Of a stretch of DNA of 64,000 bases, positions 35,591 to 44,618 are shown piece by piece (the stretch's first letter is position 1; every line of letters begins with the position of its first letter). The stretch covers positions 306,040-370,039 of the forward strand of contig NZ_WVEM01000002.1 in the NCBI RefSeq assembly GCF_009847015.1. Direction: 5' to 3'. The notes below the pieces were generated by a model that was not told the origin of the DNA, did no database searches, and was given only the letters and a program-made list of their open reading frames with translations. The stretch comes from Sunxiuqinia indica. GTDB taxonomy: Bacteria > Bacteroidota > Bacteroidia > Bacteroidales > Prolixibacteraceae. The position numbers and the translations under genes are program-made.

Positions 35591-38500
35591 TTATCCAATT
35601 GGTTCTGGCTCTTTTCTAAACTGGTCTCTGATGGCTTCAATGGCTTCGTACATACATGGAATAACCACTAAGGTCAATATGGTTGACGTAACCAATCCTC
35701 CAATAACCGCCAAAGCCATTGGTGAACGCAACGATGCACTTTCGCCTATTCCCAAAGTCAATGGAAATAAAGCCAGAATGGTGGTTAAACTGGTCATGAT
35801 GATTGGGCGAATCCGTTGTTGCCCGGCTTGTAAAATGGCCTCCATACGTTGCATGCCTTCATTTCGAAGCTGCAAAATGCGATCGACAAAAATGATGGAG
35901 TCGTTCACCGCAATCCCGACTAGCATAATGATACCAATATAAGCCATAATGTTAAGTGTTTTTCCTAACAGGAAGAACACCAAAACAGAGCCAACCACAG
36001 CCAACGGAATGGTCAGCAAGATGGTGAATGGGTGAAGCAGCGATTCAAACTGCGAAGCCAAAACCATGTACACCAAAACGATGGATAATAACAAGGCAAA
36101 GCTCAGGCTCGACATGGACTCCTGTCGCTTTTCTTCTTCCCCACTGATGTTTACCTTGTAATCCGGAGGAATACTCAACGGCTCGATGGCTTCTCGAATT
36201 TTGCTGACCGCTTGATCCAAGGGGACATCTTTTTCCAGTTGAGCAGATATTTTTCCAATCCGACTTTGGTTACGCCGATATACTTCTTTAGGCGATTGTC
36301 CGATTCGGATCTCAGCCAGCTCATTCACCATAAATTCCTGGTCGCCACTGGTGATTCTTAATTCTTCAATTTGCGATAAGCCTTTGTCCGGTAGCTTAAT
36401 GCTAATGTTCTGCATTTCTCCCTGACGCTTAACCTGACCGGCATCTTTCCCTTCTAACTGTGCTTGAATTTGCGACACGATATCACTAACACTTAGGTTA
36501 TACATCCCGGCCCGCAGTCGATCTACAACGATCTCAACTTCGGGAGAACCTTCTTCCATTGATGATTCAAAATTGTACATTCCCGGCAAATTCTGAACTA
36601 AGCCCTTGACTTCTGCGGTTAACGATTCAATGACTTGCAGATCTTCGCCCTCTACTTCAATCACCACCGGAGCTTCATCGGTTCCCATAATGCTTTTCAG
36701 CGCAGTCTCATCCTGTTGGTAGCTTATTTCCATGCCTGGAATTTCACCAATCGCATGACTGATTTTTTGAATTGCCGCTGATGAAGCAATGCTACTTTCA
36801 GGCTTTAGAATGAGTTTAATAGTGGCTGTGTTTTCACCTTCAAAAATTGCTGAAGCCGAACTGCTAATCCCACTTGATGGGCCAATGTGACTATACACGG
36901 TCTCCAGATTTTCGCCCAACAACCCGGCAACCACTTGTTCCAGATTTTCAACGGCCGCAGTTGTTCGCTCGATCCGGGTTCCTTCCTGCATTCTGATTTC
37001 CATACTAAATTCCCGTGTCTCCGTTTTCGGCATAAATTCAGTTCCAATAAATGGAAGCAATAACGCTGATGCACCGACCAAAGCAAGAGCAAACAGAATG
37101 ACCAGCCACTTTACTTTTAATACTTTCGCTAAAAAACGGCCATAACCTTTTACTTGTACCGAACGATTCTTAACTGTCCGCTTCTTTTTCTTATAAAACA
37201 GATCGAACAACATGGGAATTACCAAAATGGCCACGGCCAGCGAGGATACCAACGAAAAGGCTACTGTCCATGCTTGATCTTTAAACAATTCGCCCGAAGC
37301 ACCGTGCAGATAAACGATAGGCAAAAATACGATGATGGTGGTAATGGTTGATGCCGTAATGGCTCCGCTAACTTGCGAGGTTCCGGTGATTGCAGCTTCG
37401 CGCACCGACATGCCCGACTCATGATTTCGGAAAATATTTTCCATCACCACAATAGCATTATCAACCAACATACCGGCTCCTAGAGCCAGCCCTCCCAAGG
37501 TCATAATATTTAAAGTCAAACCGTTAAAATACATCAGGTTGAAGGTGGCAATAATGGAAATTGGGATGGCGATGCTAATAATTAACGTGCTTCCTACGCG
37601 ACGCAAGAAAATAAACAAGACGATAACTGCGAGCAAGATACCAAGCAAAGCAGATTCCTCCACTTCGTTAATCGCATCGCTGATAAAACTTCCTTGGTTG
37701 GTTACCATCTGCAACTGGTAGCCCGGCAGCGCTTTTTCAACATCAACAATGGCTTTATTGATTTCATCAACCGCTTTTACGGTATTGAATTTCGTTTCTT
37801 TATAAATTGAAAGCCCCAAACAGCGCTTCCCGTTTAACCTAACGATGTTGTCGGGTTCCTTGTTTTGGAAACTGATTTTGGCAACTTCGCGCAAATAGAT
37901 TGGGGCATAGGCTGCCTCTGTATTATCTGCCATCACTTGTTTATATCCAACAATGACGTTTTCAAAATCGTCAATATCGGTCAACAAGCTTACGCCTTTC
38001 ACCACGTAACGTAATCCCATTTCTTCAATACTTCCGCCTGAGATACTCTGGTTGAAACTTCCAATCCGATTGCTGATTTCATCCAATGTCAGTCCAAAGG
38101 CATCCAACAGGTACTCATTGGTTTCAATCAAAACTTCGACATCTTCATCACCCGAAACTTCAACTTCGGCAACCCCTTCCAGGCGGATCAACTCATTGCG
38201 GATGTAGTTTTCAGCCACCTTGCGCAGCTCATTCATATCGTCGATGGATGGGTTGCTTAGTCCCAAAAGCATTACCGGTGATGTGTTCGGATCGTGCTGG
38301 GTAATGTTGATCTCATCAATTTCCCGGTTTTGGGCAAATGAAGTTACTGCTTTCTGCAAGTCCAGGAAAGCATCATCCATATCCTTGTTCCAGGCATATT
38401 CGACCGTAATTTGGGCACTGCCAACTTTTGATACCGAGGAAACCTGAACAACATCTGATTGCCGGATAGCCAGTGCTTCAAGATTCTCCACAAACTGGGA

Positions 38501-38683
38501 TTCCATTTCTTCCGGCGGACGCTCACCCGACTGCAGCTCAACAAAGAGGCGGGGGTTGTTCAAATCCGGAAACAGATCGACACCCAGCTTATCGTACGAG
38601 ATGTACCCGAGTAAAATGACTCCAAGTACCATCATCAGAATAGTAACCGGGTAGTTGACCGAAAATTCGCTTAACTTCTTCAC
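35591..38683 (-). CDS. RND efflux transporter permease subunit (HAE1 type)
   Basis: The 1030-residue product is a standard-length RND pump: N-terminal helix VTILMMVLGVILLGYISYDKLGVDLFPD, TM4 motif GGLALGAGMLVDNAIVVMEN (D and N in the proton relay), FLPIVYLHG and the second half with VLASQFESLLHPFTILLTIPLAVVGS and IMLVGIAVNDSIIFVDRI. The porter region lacks obvious AcrB drug-site signatures, so the substrate cannot be named. The start codon is GTG, with AAGGAAA 7 bp upstream supporting it; no in-frame ATG gives a better start. It lies 12 bp after the adaptor gene and 14 bp before the RND-ABC hybrid, so the two RND proteins are co-made and could form a heteromeric trimer as in MdtBC-type pumps. 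Confidence 0.93.
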   Translation of the reverse strand: MKKLSEFSVNYPVTILMMVLGVILLGYISYDKLGVDLFPDLNNPRLFVELQSGERPPEEMESQFVENLEALAIRQSDVVQVSSVSKVGSAQITVEYAWNKDMDDAFLDLQKAVTSFAQNREIDEINITQHDPNTSPVMLLGLSNPSIDDMNELRKVAENYIRNELIRLEGVAEVEVSGDEDVEVLIETNEYLLDAFGLTLDEISNRIGSFNQSISGGSIEEMGLRYVVKGVSLLTDIDDFENVIVGYKQVMADNTEAAYAPIYLREVAKISFQNKEPDNIVRLNGKRCLGLSIYKETKFNTVKAVDEINKAIVDVEKALPGYQLQMVTNQGSFISDAINEVEESALLGILLAVIVLFIFLRRVGSTLIISIAIPISIIATFNLMYFNGLTLNIMTLGGLALGAGMLVDNAIVVMENIFRNHESGMSVREAAITGTSQVSGAITASTITTIIVFLPIVYLHGASGELFKDQAWTVAFSLVSSLAVAILVIPMLFDLFYKKKKRTVKNRSVQVKGYGRFLAKVLKVKWLVILFALALVGASALLLPFIGTEFMPKTETREFSMEIRMQEGTRIERTTAAVENLEQVVAGLLGENLETVYSHIGPSSGISSSASAIFEGENTATIKLILKPESSIASSAAIQKISHAIGEIPGMEISYQQDETALKSIMGTDEAPVVIEVEGEDLQVIESLTAEVKGLVQNLPGMYNFESSMEEGSPEVEIVVDRLRAGMYNLSVSDIVSQIQAQLEGKDAGQVKRQGEMQNISIKLPDKGLSQIEELRITSGDQEFMVNELAEIRIGQSPKEVYRRNQSRIGKISAQLEKDVPLDQAVSKIREAIEPLSIPPDYKVNISGEEEKRQESMSSLSFALLLSIVLVYMVLASQFESLLHPFTILLTIPLAVVGSVLVFFLLGKTLNIMAYIGIIMLVGIAVNDSIIFVDRILQLRNEGMQRMEAILQAGQQRIRPIIMTSLTTILALFPLTLGIGESASLRSPMALAVIGGLVTSTILTLVVIPCMYEAIEAIRDQFRKEPEPIG

Positions 38684-38695
38684 GGTATTTCCTTT

Positions 38696-39754
38696 CTATT
38701 TGATGATTTTTACTTTGGAACGGTCACGCAGGGTCTCAAATCCCTTCACCACGAGACGATCGTTTGTTTTTAAGCCGGAAGTGATTTCCACTTTATCCTG
38801 ATCTTCATATCCCAGGGTTACTTGCTTTTGTTCCGCGGTTCCTTTTTGTACGATAAAAACAGATTTTCCACGTTGGTTCGAAACAATGACATCTTTCGGA
38901 ATAACAATCACACTATCGCGTCGATCAAGAATAATTTCAGCTTGAACAAACATTCCCGGTCGCAGCTTGAGTGCTTCATTCTCAATGCTCAACTTTCCTT
39001 TAAATGTTCGGGTCTCGGTGCTGATTGCCGGAGATAATTCGCGAACAACTCCCTGCAACGTATCTTCGGGCAAGGTGTAATTCATAACCCTTACGTTTTG
39101 GTTTTGCTCAACTTTGTTGATGTATTTTTCGGGCAAATTAACCTCCATTTGGAGTTGTTCGTAACTCATCAGGCTAACAACCTCTGTTCCGCTGGGCACT
39201 TTGGTTCCTGCCGTAAAATGTGGTAATTCGGTGATGACTCCTTTAAACGGTGCGCGAACTTTCATTTTTTCCAACTGAATTTTGGCTAGTGCATAACTAT
39301 CGCGGGCGTTTACAGCCGACACTTCGGCATTGCTTAATTCACTTTGGGTTACACCGCCTTTATCGAAGAGCGATTTTTGCTTGGTGTAAGTTTGTTCTGA
39401 TATTTTTAGGTTCAGTTCCTTCGCCTCCAGGCCTAAGTTATTCGTGTATTCTTCATCTTCCAGTTTCACAATTACCTGCCCTTTAGCAACCTGGTCGCCC
39501 AAGCGGAACGGTTTTCCTGTGCGGGGATTGGTGGCTAAATAATAGCGGCCGCCCATCTCCGTAGTCAATGTGGCCTCCTGAGTGGCGGTCACTGTTCCGG
39601 TGGTATTTATTGTTTGCTCAATAAAGCTGGGTTTTAAATCCTCAACCGAAACAGGAATAGCCACTTCAGTTTCCGAATCAGCGCTTTGATTATTGCAGGC
39701 TGACAAGCCGAGCAGCGCAACAATACTGATGATATAGAAATTCGTTATTTTCAT
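38696..39754 (-). CDS. Periplasmic adaptor lipoprotein (RND membrane fusion protein)
   Basis: The 352-residue product has a lipobox (LLGLSAC, cysteine at residue 20). It follows the adaptor plan: N-terminal beta-strand ATLTTEMGGRYYLATNPRTG, lipoyl half (GDQVAKGQVIVKLEDEEY), a helical hairpin about residues 100-160 (LEAKELNLKISEQTYTKQKSLFDKGGVTQSELSNAEV), the second lipoyl half (MKVRAPFKGVITELPHFTAGTKV), then the barrel and membrane-proximal domains (NEALKLRPGMFVQAEIILDRRDSVIVIPKDVIV). The short hairpin is typical of RND adaptors. Together with the TolC-like gene upstream and two RND genes downstream it completes a tripartite pump. Confidence 0.92.
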   Translation of the reverse strand: MKITNFYIISIVALLGLSACNNQSADSETEVAIPVSVEDLKPSFIEQTINTTGTVTATQEATLTTEMGGRYYLATNPRTGKPFRLGDQVAKGQVIVKLEDEEYTNNLGLEAKELNLKISEQTYTKQKSLFDKGGVTQSELSNAEVSAVNARDSYALAKIQLEKMKVRAPFKGVITELPHFTAGTKVPSGTEVVSLMSYEQLQMEVNLPEKYINKVEQNQNVRVMNYTLPEDTLQGVVRELSPAISTETRTFKGKLSIENEALKLRPGMFVQAEIILDRRDSVIVIPKDVIVSNQRGKSVFIVQKGTAEQKQVTLGYEDQDKVEITSGLKTNDRLVVKGFETLRDRSKVKIIK

Positions 39755-39780
39755 TGATTTGCGTTTTATGATGGATGGTT

Positions 39781-41265
39781 TTAGTTATTACTTTTCTTCA
39801 TTAATTCTTCAGGAACAATGCCTTGATTTTTTTCGAAATCGTAAAGGGTTTGAATTTTCAGATTCAACAGCTCGATTTTATAATCGATTAAAGATTGTGC
39901 GTAAGCCATTTTTTTCTCCGATAACTGTGTTTGATAGAGGTTCAGATCCATACTGGTCAGATCGCCGTTGGCATAGCGTTCCAGATTAATTTCGTAGGTT
40001 AACTGAGCATTCTTTTCGTTTTGCCTGGCAATGTCGATCTGTGTTTTTAAGTTTTGAAGCGAACGGTAAACCTGGCGAATATCAATCACGATTTGTATTT
40101 CCTGATTTTCAAGATTGAGTTCACGTGTTTGCAGAACTGCTTCCTGTGCTTTAATTCTAGACTTTTTCTCACCCCAGTCAAACAGTGGTACATTGAATGA
40201 AAGAGACACTCGGGGATTGTTCGTTGGATTGTTGTATACATTACCAACAACGCGGTCTTCACCGATTATTCCAACAGAAAGGTTCATCTCGCCTTTAAAC
40301 TCATTCATTGCTTTTGTTTGAATCAAATCAAACTGCGAATTTTCAATATCAATCTCTCGCTGGCGCAGTTCCATCCGGGAAGCCAACCCATAATCGATTG
40401 CCTTTTTTAGATCAACATCAACAGCATTTGCGTCGACATTGGTCATGACCGAAATTTCTTCGAAAATATCCATGCCGATGTATTGTTTGAATTGATCTTT
40501 ATAATTCTCCAAACTCACCCGCTTGTTTTGCAAACCCGACTCGGCTGTTGCATAGTTCAATTCTGCCTGGTAAAGCTCCTCTCTGGCTGCCAACCCGGCT
40601 TCAACTTTATTCTTGGTTATCTCGTAGCTTTTCTTCGTGTTTTCCATTTCATCCATGGCAATCGTTAAGCTCATTTGTGCCATATACACATTGTAAAAAT
40701 ACTGGGTAACCAGTTTTTCCAGATTCAGTTTTTGCATGGCATAACTCAGGTTCGAGTTTTCCAAATCGAGCTGAAGTTCTTTTAGTTGAAGTTTGAGCCG
40801 ATTGTAAGTAAATAAAGGTTGGCTGAGGCTAAGGTATAAATTGTTGGTAAAGGCCCGATCCTCCCGATTGGCTACATCGTTGATATTTTTTTGCCAGCCA
40901 AACCGATTCACTAGTTGCACGGTTCCATCAGTCCATAAAACAGGTTGCGAAACAGTAAAGGTTCCCGATGAACCAAATGATTCGTTGGTGTACCAGGTGG
41001 ATGAGAAATCATCGAACGAACGCGTTCGGCTAAAATCCACCGGGTTGAGGCTGAGGGTAAACTGCGATTTCAGCGCTGCTTTTTGGGCATTGAGCGATTC
41101 CTGCGAACGTTCCAAATTTAATAGCGAAATACGAATATCCGGGCTGTTGTGTGAAGCAATATCCAGCGCTTTCTCCAAGCTCAAAAGCTGCTGCCCAAAA
41201 GCCAATGCTCCGGGAAAAGCCGTCAGCAGAATAAGAATCTTAAGTTTTGTGAAAATGAGTTTCAT
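39781..41265 (-). CDS. TolC-family outer-membrane efflux protein
   Basis: ATG 41265 gives a clean signal peptide (LKILILLTAFPGALAFG) and a 494-residue product; a TTG three codons upstream is less likely. Two tandem OEP repeats with long helices are visible, including SLEKALDIASHNSPDIRISLLNLERSQESLNAQKAALKSQ and the paired VEAGLAAREELYQAELNYATAESGLQNKRVSLENYKDQFKQYIG, and in the second half VSLSFNVPLFDWGEKKSRIKAQEAVL and YANGDLTSMDLNLYQTQLSEKKMAYAQSL. It lacks a lipobox. It provides the outer-membrane channel of the exporter and is 9 bp from the stop of the upstream permease-peptidase gene. Confidence 0.92.
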   Translation of the reverse strand: MKLIFTKLKILILLTAFPGALAFGQQLLSLEKALDIASHNSPDIRISLLNLERSQESLNAQKAALKSQFTLSLNPVDFSRTRSFDDFSSTWYTNESFGSSGTFTVSQPVLWTDGTVQLVNRFGWQKNINDVANREDRAFTNNLYLSLSQPLFTYNRLKLQLKELQLDLENSNLSYAMQKLNLEKLVTQYFYNVYMAQMSLTIAMDEMENTKKSYEITKNKVEAGLAAREELYQAELNYATAESGLQNKRVSLENYKDQFKQYIGMDIFEEISVMTNVDANAVDVDLKKAIDYGLASRMELRQREIDIENSQFDLIQTKAMNEFKGEMNLSVGIIGEDRVVGNVYNNPTNNPRVSLSFNVPLFDWGEKKSRIKAQEAVLQTRELNLENQEIQIVIDIRQVYRSLQNLKTQIDIARQNEKNAQLTYEINLERYANGDLTSMDLNLYQTQLSEKKMAYAQSLIDYKIELLNLKIQTLYDFEKNQGIVPEELMKKSNN

Positions 41266-41274
41266 AGGTATCAA

Positions 41275-44200
41275 TTATTGTTTTATCAATTTAACGGCAT
41301 CGGCAACTACCATTCGCGATTCCGACTGGTTTGTCAATTCAATTACTGCAGTATCCGGTGAAAAATAGAACCCTCCAAGATGGTTCCATCCATCTTCAGC
41401 ACTTTTTAATTCAACCAAGGCATCTTCATCGCCATCATCGTGATGCACAATGAAGTGGTACTCACCATCATTATTTCGACGACGGCGACGGTCATCTTTA
41501 TACACATAGGCATAAACATCGTAATAACCGGCATCGCGAATAGGCACATTCCAGGTAGCTATTTTATCTCCTTCACCCGATCGGATGTAGCTTGCCGAGC
41601 GAATGTAGGCTCCGTAAAAATCAGAGTTTGTTGTCAATGTCCAGGTGCGCGGTGGGCGCCAACCTGAAAAGCCTTCATACTTGGAGGTGCTTTCTGTATC
41701 CTTAATTAATAGACGGCGCAATAAGCTGGTTTCGGCTTCGCCTTTCACTTCAAACCCGGGATCTTCATTATCCAAAATGATTTCGTTGTCTTCTGCAATT
41801 CGAACAGGCACATCAACTTCGGCTATGCCTTCGTAAGGCACTGCTTTTTTATCTTCTTCAATATTATCTAACTGAAGTCGTATTTCTGAAGGAATATTCT
41901 TGGATGTCAGGGTGTTGATACTCAGCCCACGTGGAGTTCCATTTAATAAAAAACTAACCTGCTTGGTTTGATTCCCATCCAAGTGAATCAATTTGCTGAT
42001 GGTTTCGGGAGATCCTCCCCTTCCGCCAAAACGGCCACCTCCTCCTAATCGAAAGTCAGCAGAAATAATTCCTTCCACATCCTCCGTGTTGCTCACTTTA
42101 AATTTCACCATGGTTTTCAGCTGATCTCCATCCAGCACATTGACGGCATCAACATGTCCAATCAAAAAAGCCGGTAGTTTTGTGCTGCTAAACCAATCTT
42201 CCATGTATGGAATCAGATCAATTCCAAATTCATTCTGAATGGCATCATTAAATTCATCAATGGTTGAAGCTGAAAATTTAACCTGATTGAGGTAGTTGTA
42301 TAGAAAATCTTCAAAAGCTTCTTCCTGAGCTTTGGTTTTAATTATTGAAAACAGCGCCTTGCCCTTTAATTGAATGACATTGTCGACAATCAGTTTTTGC
42401 TCCGGATCATTTAAAATCTCTTCAAAACTTTGCGATAACAACGCGAGGTTTCCCTGTTCATCTTCCGACATACCTTGCAGGTCGCGCATCCAGCCCATGC
42501 GGGGATTATTGCTTGCCTGCTTTTTGTAGGCCTCAAAAACACGATCGGTAACCGGCCATCGTTCTGAGCTGATATAAAAGGCATAGTTGTAAAATAGCGG
42601 AAAGGCATACAGCGCGTTGTCGGTTTCTTCAACTTCCAGTTCTCCTTGTGTGCGGTTGATGTCGGGTCTTCCTTGTTCCTGGGTAAAAGTGGCCAGAAAG
42701 TTTTGCAATATGCGTATCTTTTTTTCCTGAGGCGTTAGGTTTTCATCATCGCCGCGTCCCCAACGACGGCGCTGATTCATCCGTCCGTTGAAGTCAGCTT
42801 CGTTAACCAACAAGCCTTTTTCAGGGAACAAAATCATTTCTGGTTGGATTTGCTCGCGAGTACCGGTTAAAACCCGCTCATAGGAGTAAAATTGAATAGG
42901 GACTTCAACCAGCGACAATCGCTCAAACGGATAGTACAAATCGACATCACGTTCAAAATCCTGAAGAACTTCTGTAATGACACTCGGAATGGTGTCCTTT
43001 ATTTCCTCAAAGAAATCAGAAAAATAATTGTGCCCTTTGCGATAGTAAATATTGAAATCGAGTCCATCAATTTCCTGATTAATTTTTTCATAATTACCGA
43101 TAGCTATTGAAATTTGTGACTGCGCATGAGAATTGGTAAACACAAATCTATGATCACCTTCTTCGACAACACCTTGTGAAATAGCTGTTAGCCCGTTATG
43201 GGTGGTCACTTCTAATCGATAATCGCTAAACTGTCGGGCAATCCATTGTTTGTTTTCTTTCCCAAAACCAACTCCGGGAATCGGATACCAATTGGCTTCG
43301 CGGGTTAATAAAACGTAGTTTGGGGTGATAAAAGCATAGCGCTTATCAATCTGATACATCATGTTTCGATAAGCCTGTTGCCTGGTTTCATCGTCAATAT
43401 CCAGAAAACAAGCGGCTTCGTTAATTTTACCCTGATAGGTAAAAGTCAGCTCAAGCTCTTCTCCCGGAGCAACCTGGACATTTTTAAGCTCAACCAAACT
43501 TAACTTGCGCTCAAACGCTTGATTTTTACCACCAATCGTAATTTGCTTCAAATCCAATCCCGGATTCAGGCTAAAAAGTATTTTTGAATTTACTTCACTG
43601 GTCTCATTAAGAGCTTGCAGTTTGGTCGTGCAGGTAATTGTTTCCCCGGTATGTTCCAATTGAATATTGTACGAAGAAATCGATAATTGCTTTGCATCCA
43701 GATACTGATCGTTCAGGGAAATCATTTCTTCCCGTAAATCCCGATCTTTTGTAAATGAGCCGACATGGATGCTGCCAAGGAAAATGCCTCCCGCCAGAGC
43801 CAGTGTTCCAAAGACAAACGAGAAAACCCGCATAACTTCAGAATGTGACAACCGTTTTAAAAGCAGGATGGTATAAAAGATAAAAGCGACACCAAAGCTA
43901 AAATACATTCCCCGATGAACCAGAATGGTTGTGAGATTCCCAAATCCAACAAAATCAGAAAAAGTTAATGGGATGTTGAATGCCATGTAGTCGAATAGGT
44001 AATAAAACTTATCCTGAAGGTAAAACAAGGAGATTGCGACATAGCCTAATAAAACAACAAAAGTTACTGCTTGATTGCGAATCAGGGACATGATCAGAAA
44101 CGAGAGCCCCATAATAAACACCAGTGTGGGAATACTAATCACCAGAAAGTAATACAGATAGGCCAGTCCGTTAACCCCGGTATTTGTCGTAATCAGATTG

Positions 44201-44601
44201 AAAAGCAATGCGATTGCCAGAATAATCAGGTTCAACACAATAAATACGACCAAGTTCCCCAGCGTTTTTCCAACCACGTATTCACCGTTGGTCATTGCAC
44301 GCATGTATATTACCTCCGTTGTATCCAGCTTTTTATCACGCTTCAAAAAGTCAGAAGCCAGGAAGATGGCGATAACAGCCTGCACGACATTTAAAAACAA
44401 CAGGTTTACATACGGGATGACTGACGGTAACCCTTTTATGCTCCATTCGCCTGCTCCACCGTTCGACTCGATCAATACGCCAAAGTTGAAGAATGTAATA
44501 AAAAGTATTGCCAGAATAGCAAAAATGCGGAAGAACCAGCTTCGCAGCAGTGTCTTTGTTTCGTATCGGGCAATTGATCGTATATTGTGAATTGATATCA
44601 T
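41275..44601 (-). CDS. ABC-2 permease fused to HEXXH-less M1-peptidase-like and Golvesin/Xly-like domains
   Basis: The 1108-residue product begins with an ABC-2 permease part of about six to seven helices (residues about 20-285), including FLASDFLKRDKKLDTTEVIYMRAMTNGEYVVGK, the ABC-2 coupling region. Residues about 300-860 look like the N-terminal and middle parts of peptidase M1 as found fused to permeases in Bacteroidota (FITPNYVLLTREANWYPIPG, HRFVFTNSHAQSQISIAIGNYE, RLSLVEVPIQFYSYERVLTG). However, no HEXXH zinc motif occurs anywhere, so it cannot be a normal metallopeptidase. The last ~140 residues (WTLTTNSDFYGAYIRSASYI...TWNVPIRDAGYYDVYAYVYK...MVVADAVKLIKQ) resemble the Golvesin/Xly CBD-like beta-sandwich. 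The exported part is probably a periplasmic binding or chaperone module. The ATPase partner is encoded 17 bp upstream. Confidence 0.85.
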   Translation of the reverse strand: MISIHNIRSIARYETKTLLRSWFFRIFAILAILFITFFNFGVLIESNGGAGEWSIKGLPSVIPYVNLLFLNVVQAVIAIFLASDFLKRDKKLDTTEVIYMRAMTNGEYVVGKTLGNLVVFIVLNLIILAIALLFNLITTNTGVNGLAYLYYFLVISIPTLVFIMGLSFLIMSLIRNQAVTFVVLLGYVAISLFYLQDKFYYLFDYMAFNIPLTFSDFVGFGNLTTILVHRGMYFSFGVAFIFYTILLLKRLSHSEVMRVFSFVFGTLALAGGIFLGSIHVGSFTKDRDLREEMISLNDQYLDAKQLSISSYNIQLEHTGETITCTTKLQALNETSEVNSKILFSLNPGLDLKQITIGGKNQAFERKLSLVELKNVQVAPGEELELTFTYQGKINEAACFLDIDDETRQQAYRNMMYQIDKRYAFITPNYVLLTREANWYPIPGVGFGKENKQWIARQFSDYRLEVTTHNGLTAISQGVVEEGDHRFVFTNSHAQSQISIAIGNYEKINQEIDGLDFNIYYRKGHNYFSDFFEEIKDTIPSVITEVLQDFERDVDLYYPFERLSLVEVPIQFYSYERVLTGTREQIQPEMILFPEKGLLVNEADFNGRMNQRRRWGRGDDENLTPQEKKIRILQNFLATFTQEQGRPDINRTQGELEVEETDNALYAFPLFYNYAFYISSERWPVTDRVFEAYKKQASNNPRMGWMRDLQGMSEDEQGNLALLSQSFEEILNDPEQKLIVDNVIQLKGKALFSIIKTKAQEEAFEDFLYNYLNQVKFSASTIDEFNDAIQNEFGIDLIPYMEDWFSSTKLPAFLIGHVDAVNVLDGDQLKTMVKFKVSNTEDVEGIISADFRLGGGGRFGGRGGSPETISKLIHLDGNQTKQVSFLLNGTPRGLSINTLTSKNIPSEIRLQLDNIEEDKKAVPYEGIAEVDVPVRIAEDNEIILDNEDPGFEVKGEAETSLLRRLLIKDTESTSKYEGFSGWRPPRTWTLTTNSDFYGAYIRSASYIRSGEGDKIATWNVPIRDAGYYDVYAYVYKDDRRRRRNNDGEYHFIVHHDDGDEDALVELKSAEDGWNHLGGFYFSPDTAVIELTNQSESRMVVADAVKLIKQ

Positions 44602-44618
44602 AAGTTAGTCATTAGCGA

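Noticed and set aside
30142-38447. Several long frames antisense to the RND and permease genes
   Set aside because: They are complement shadows of strongly coding sequence; all have odd composition and lack start signals.
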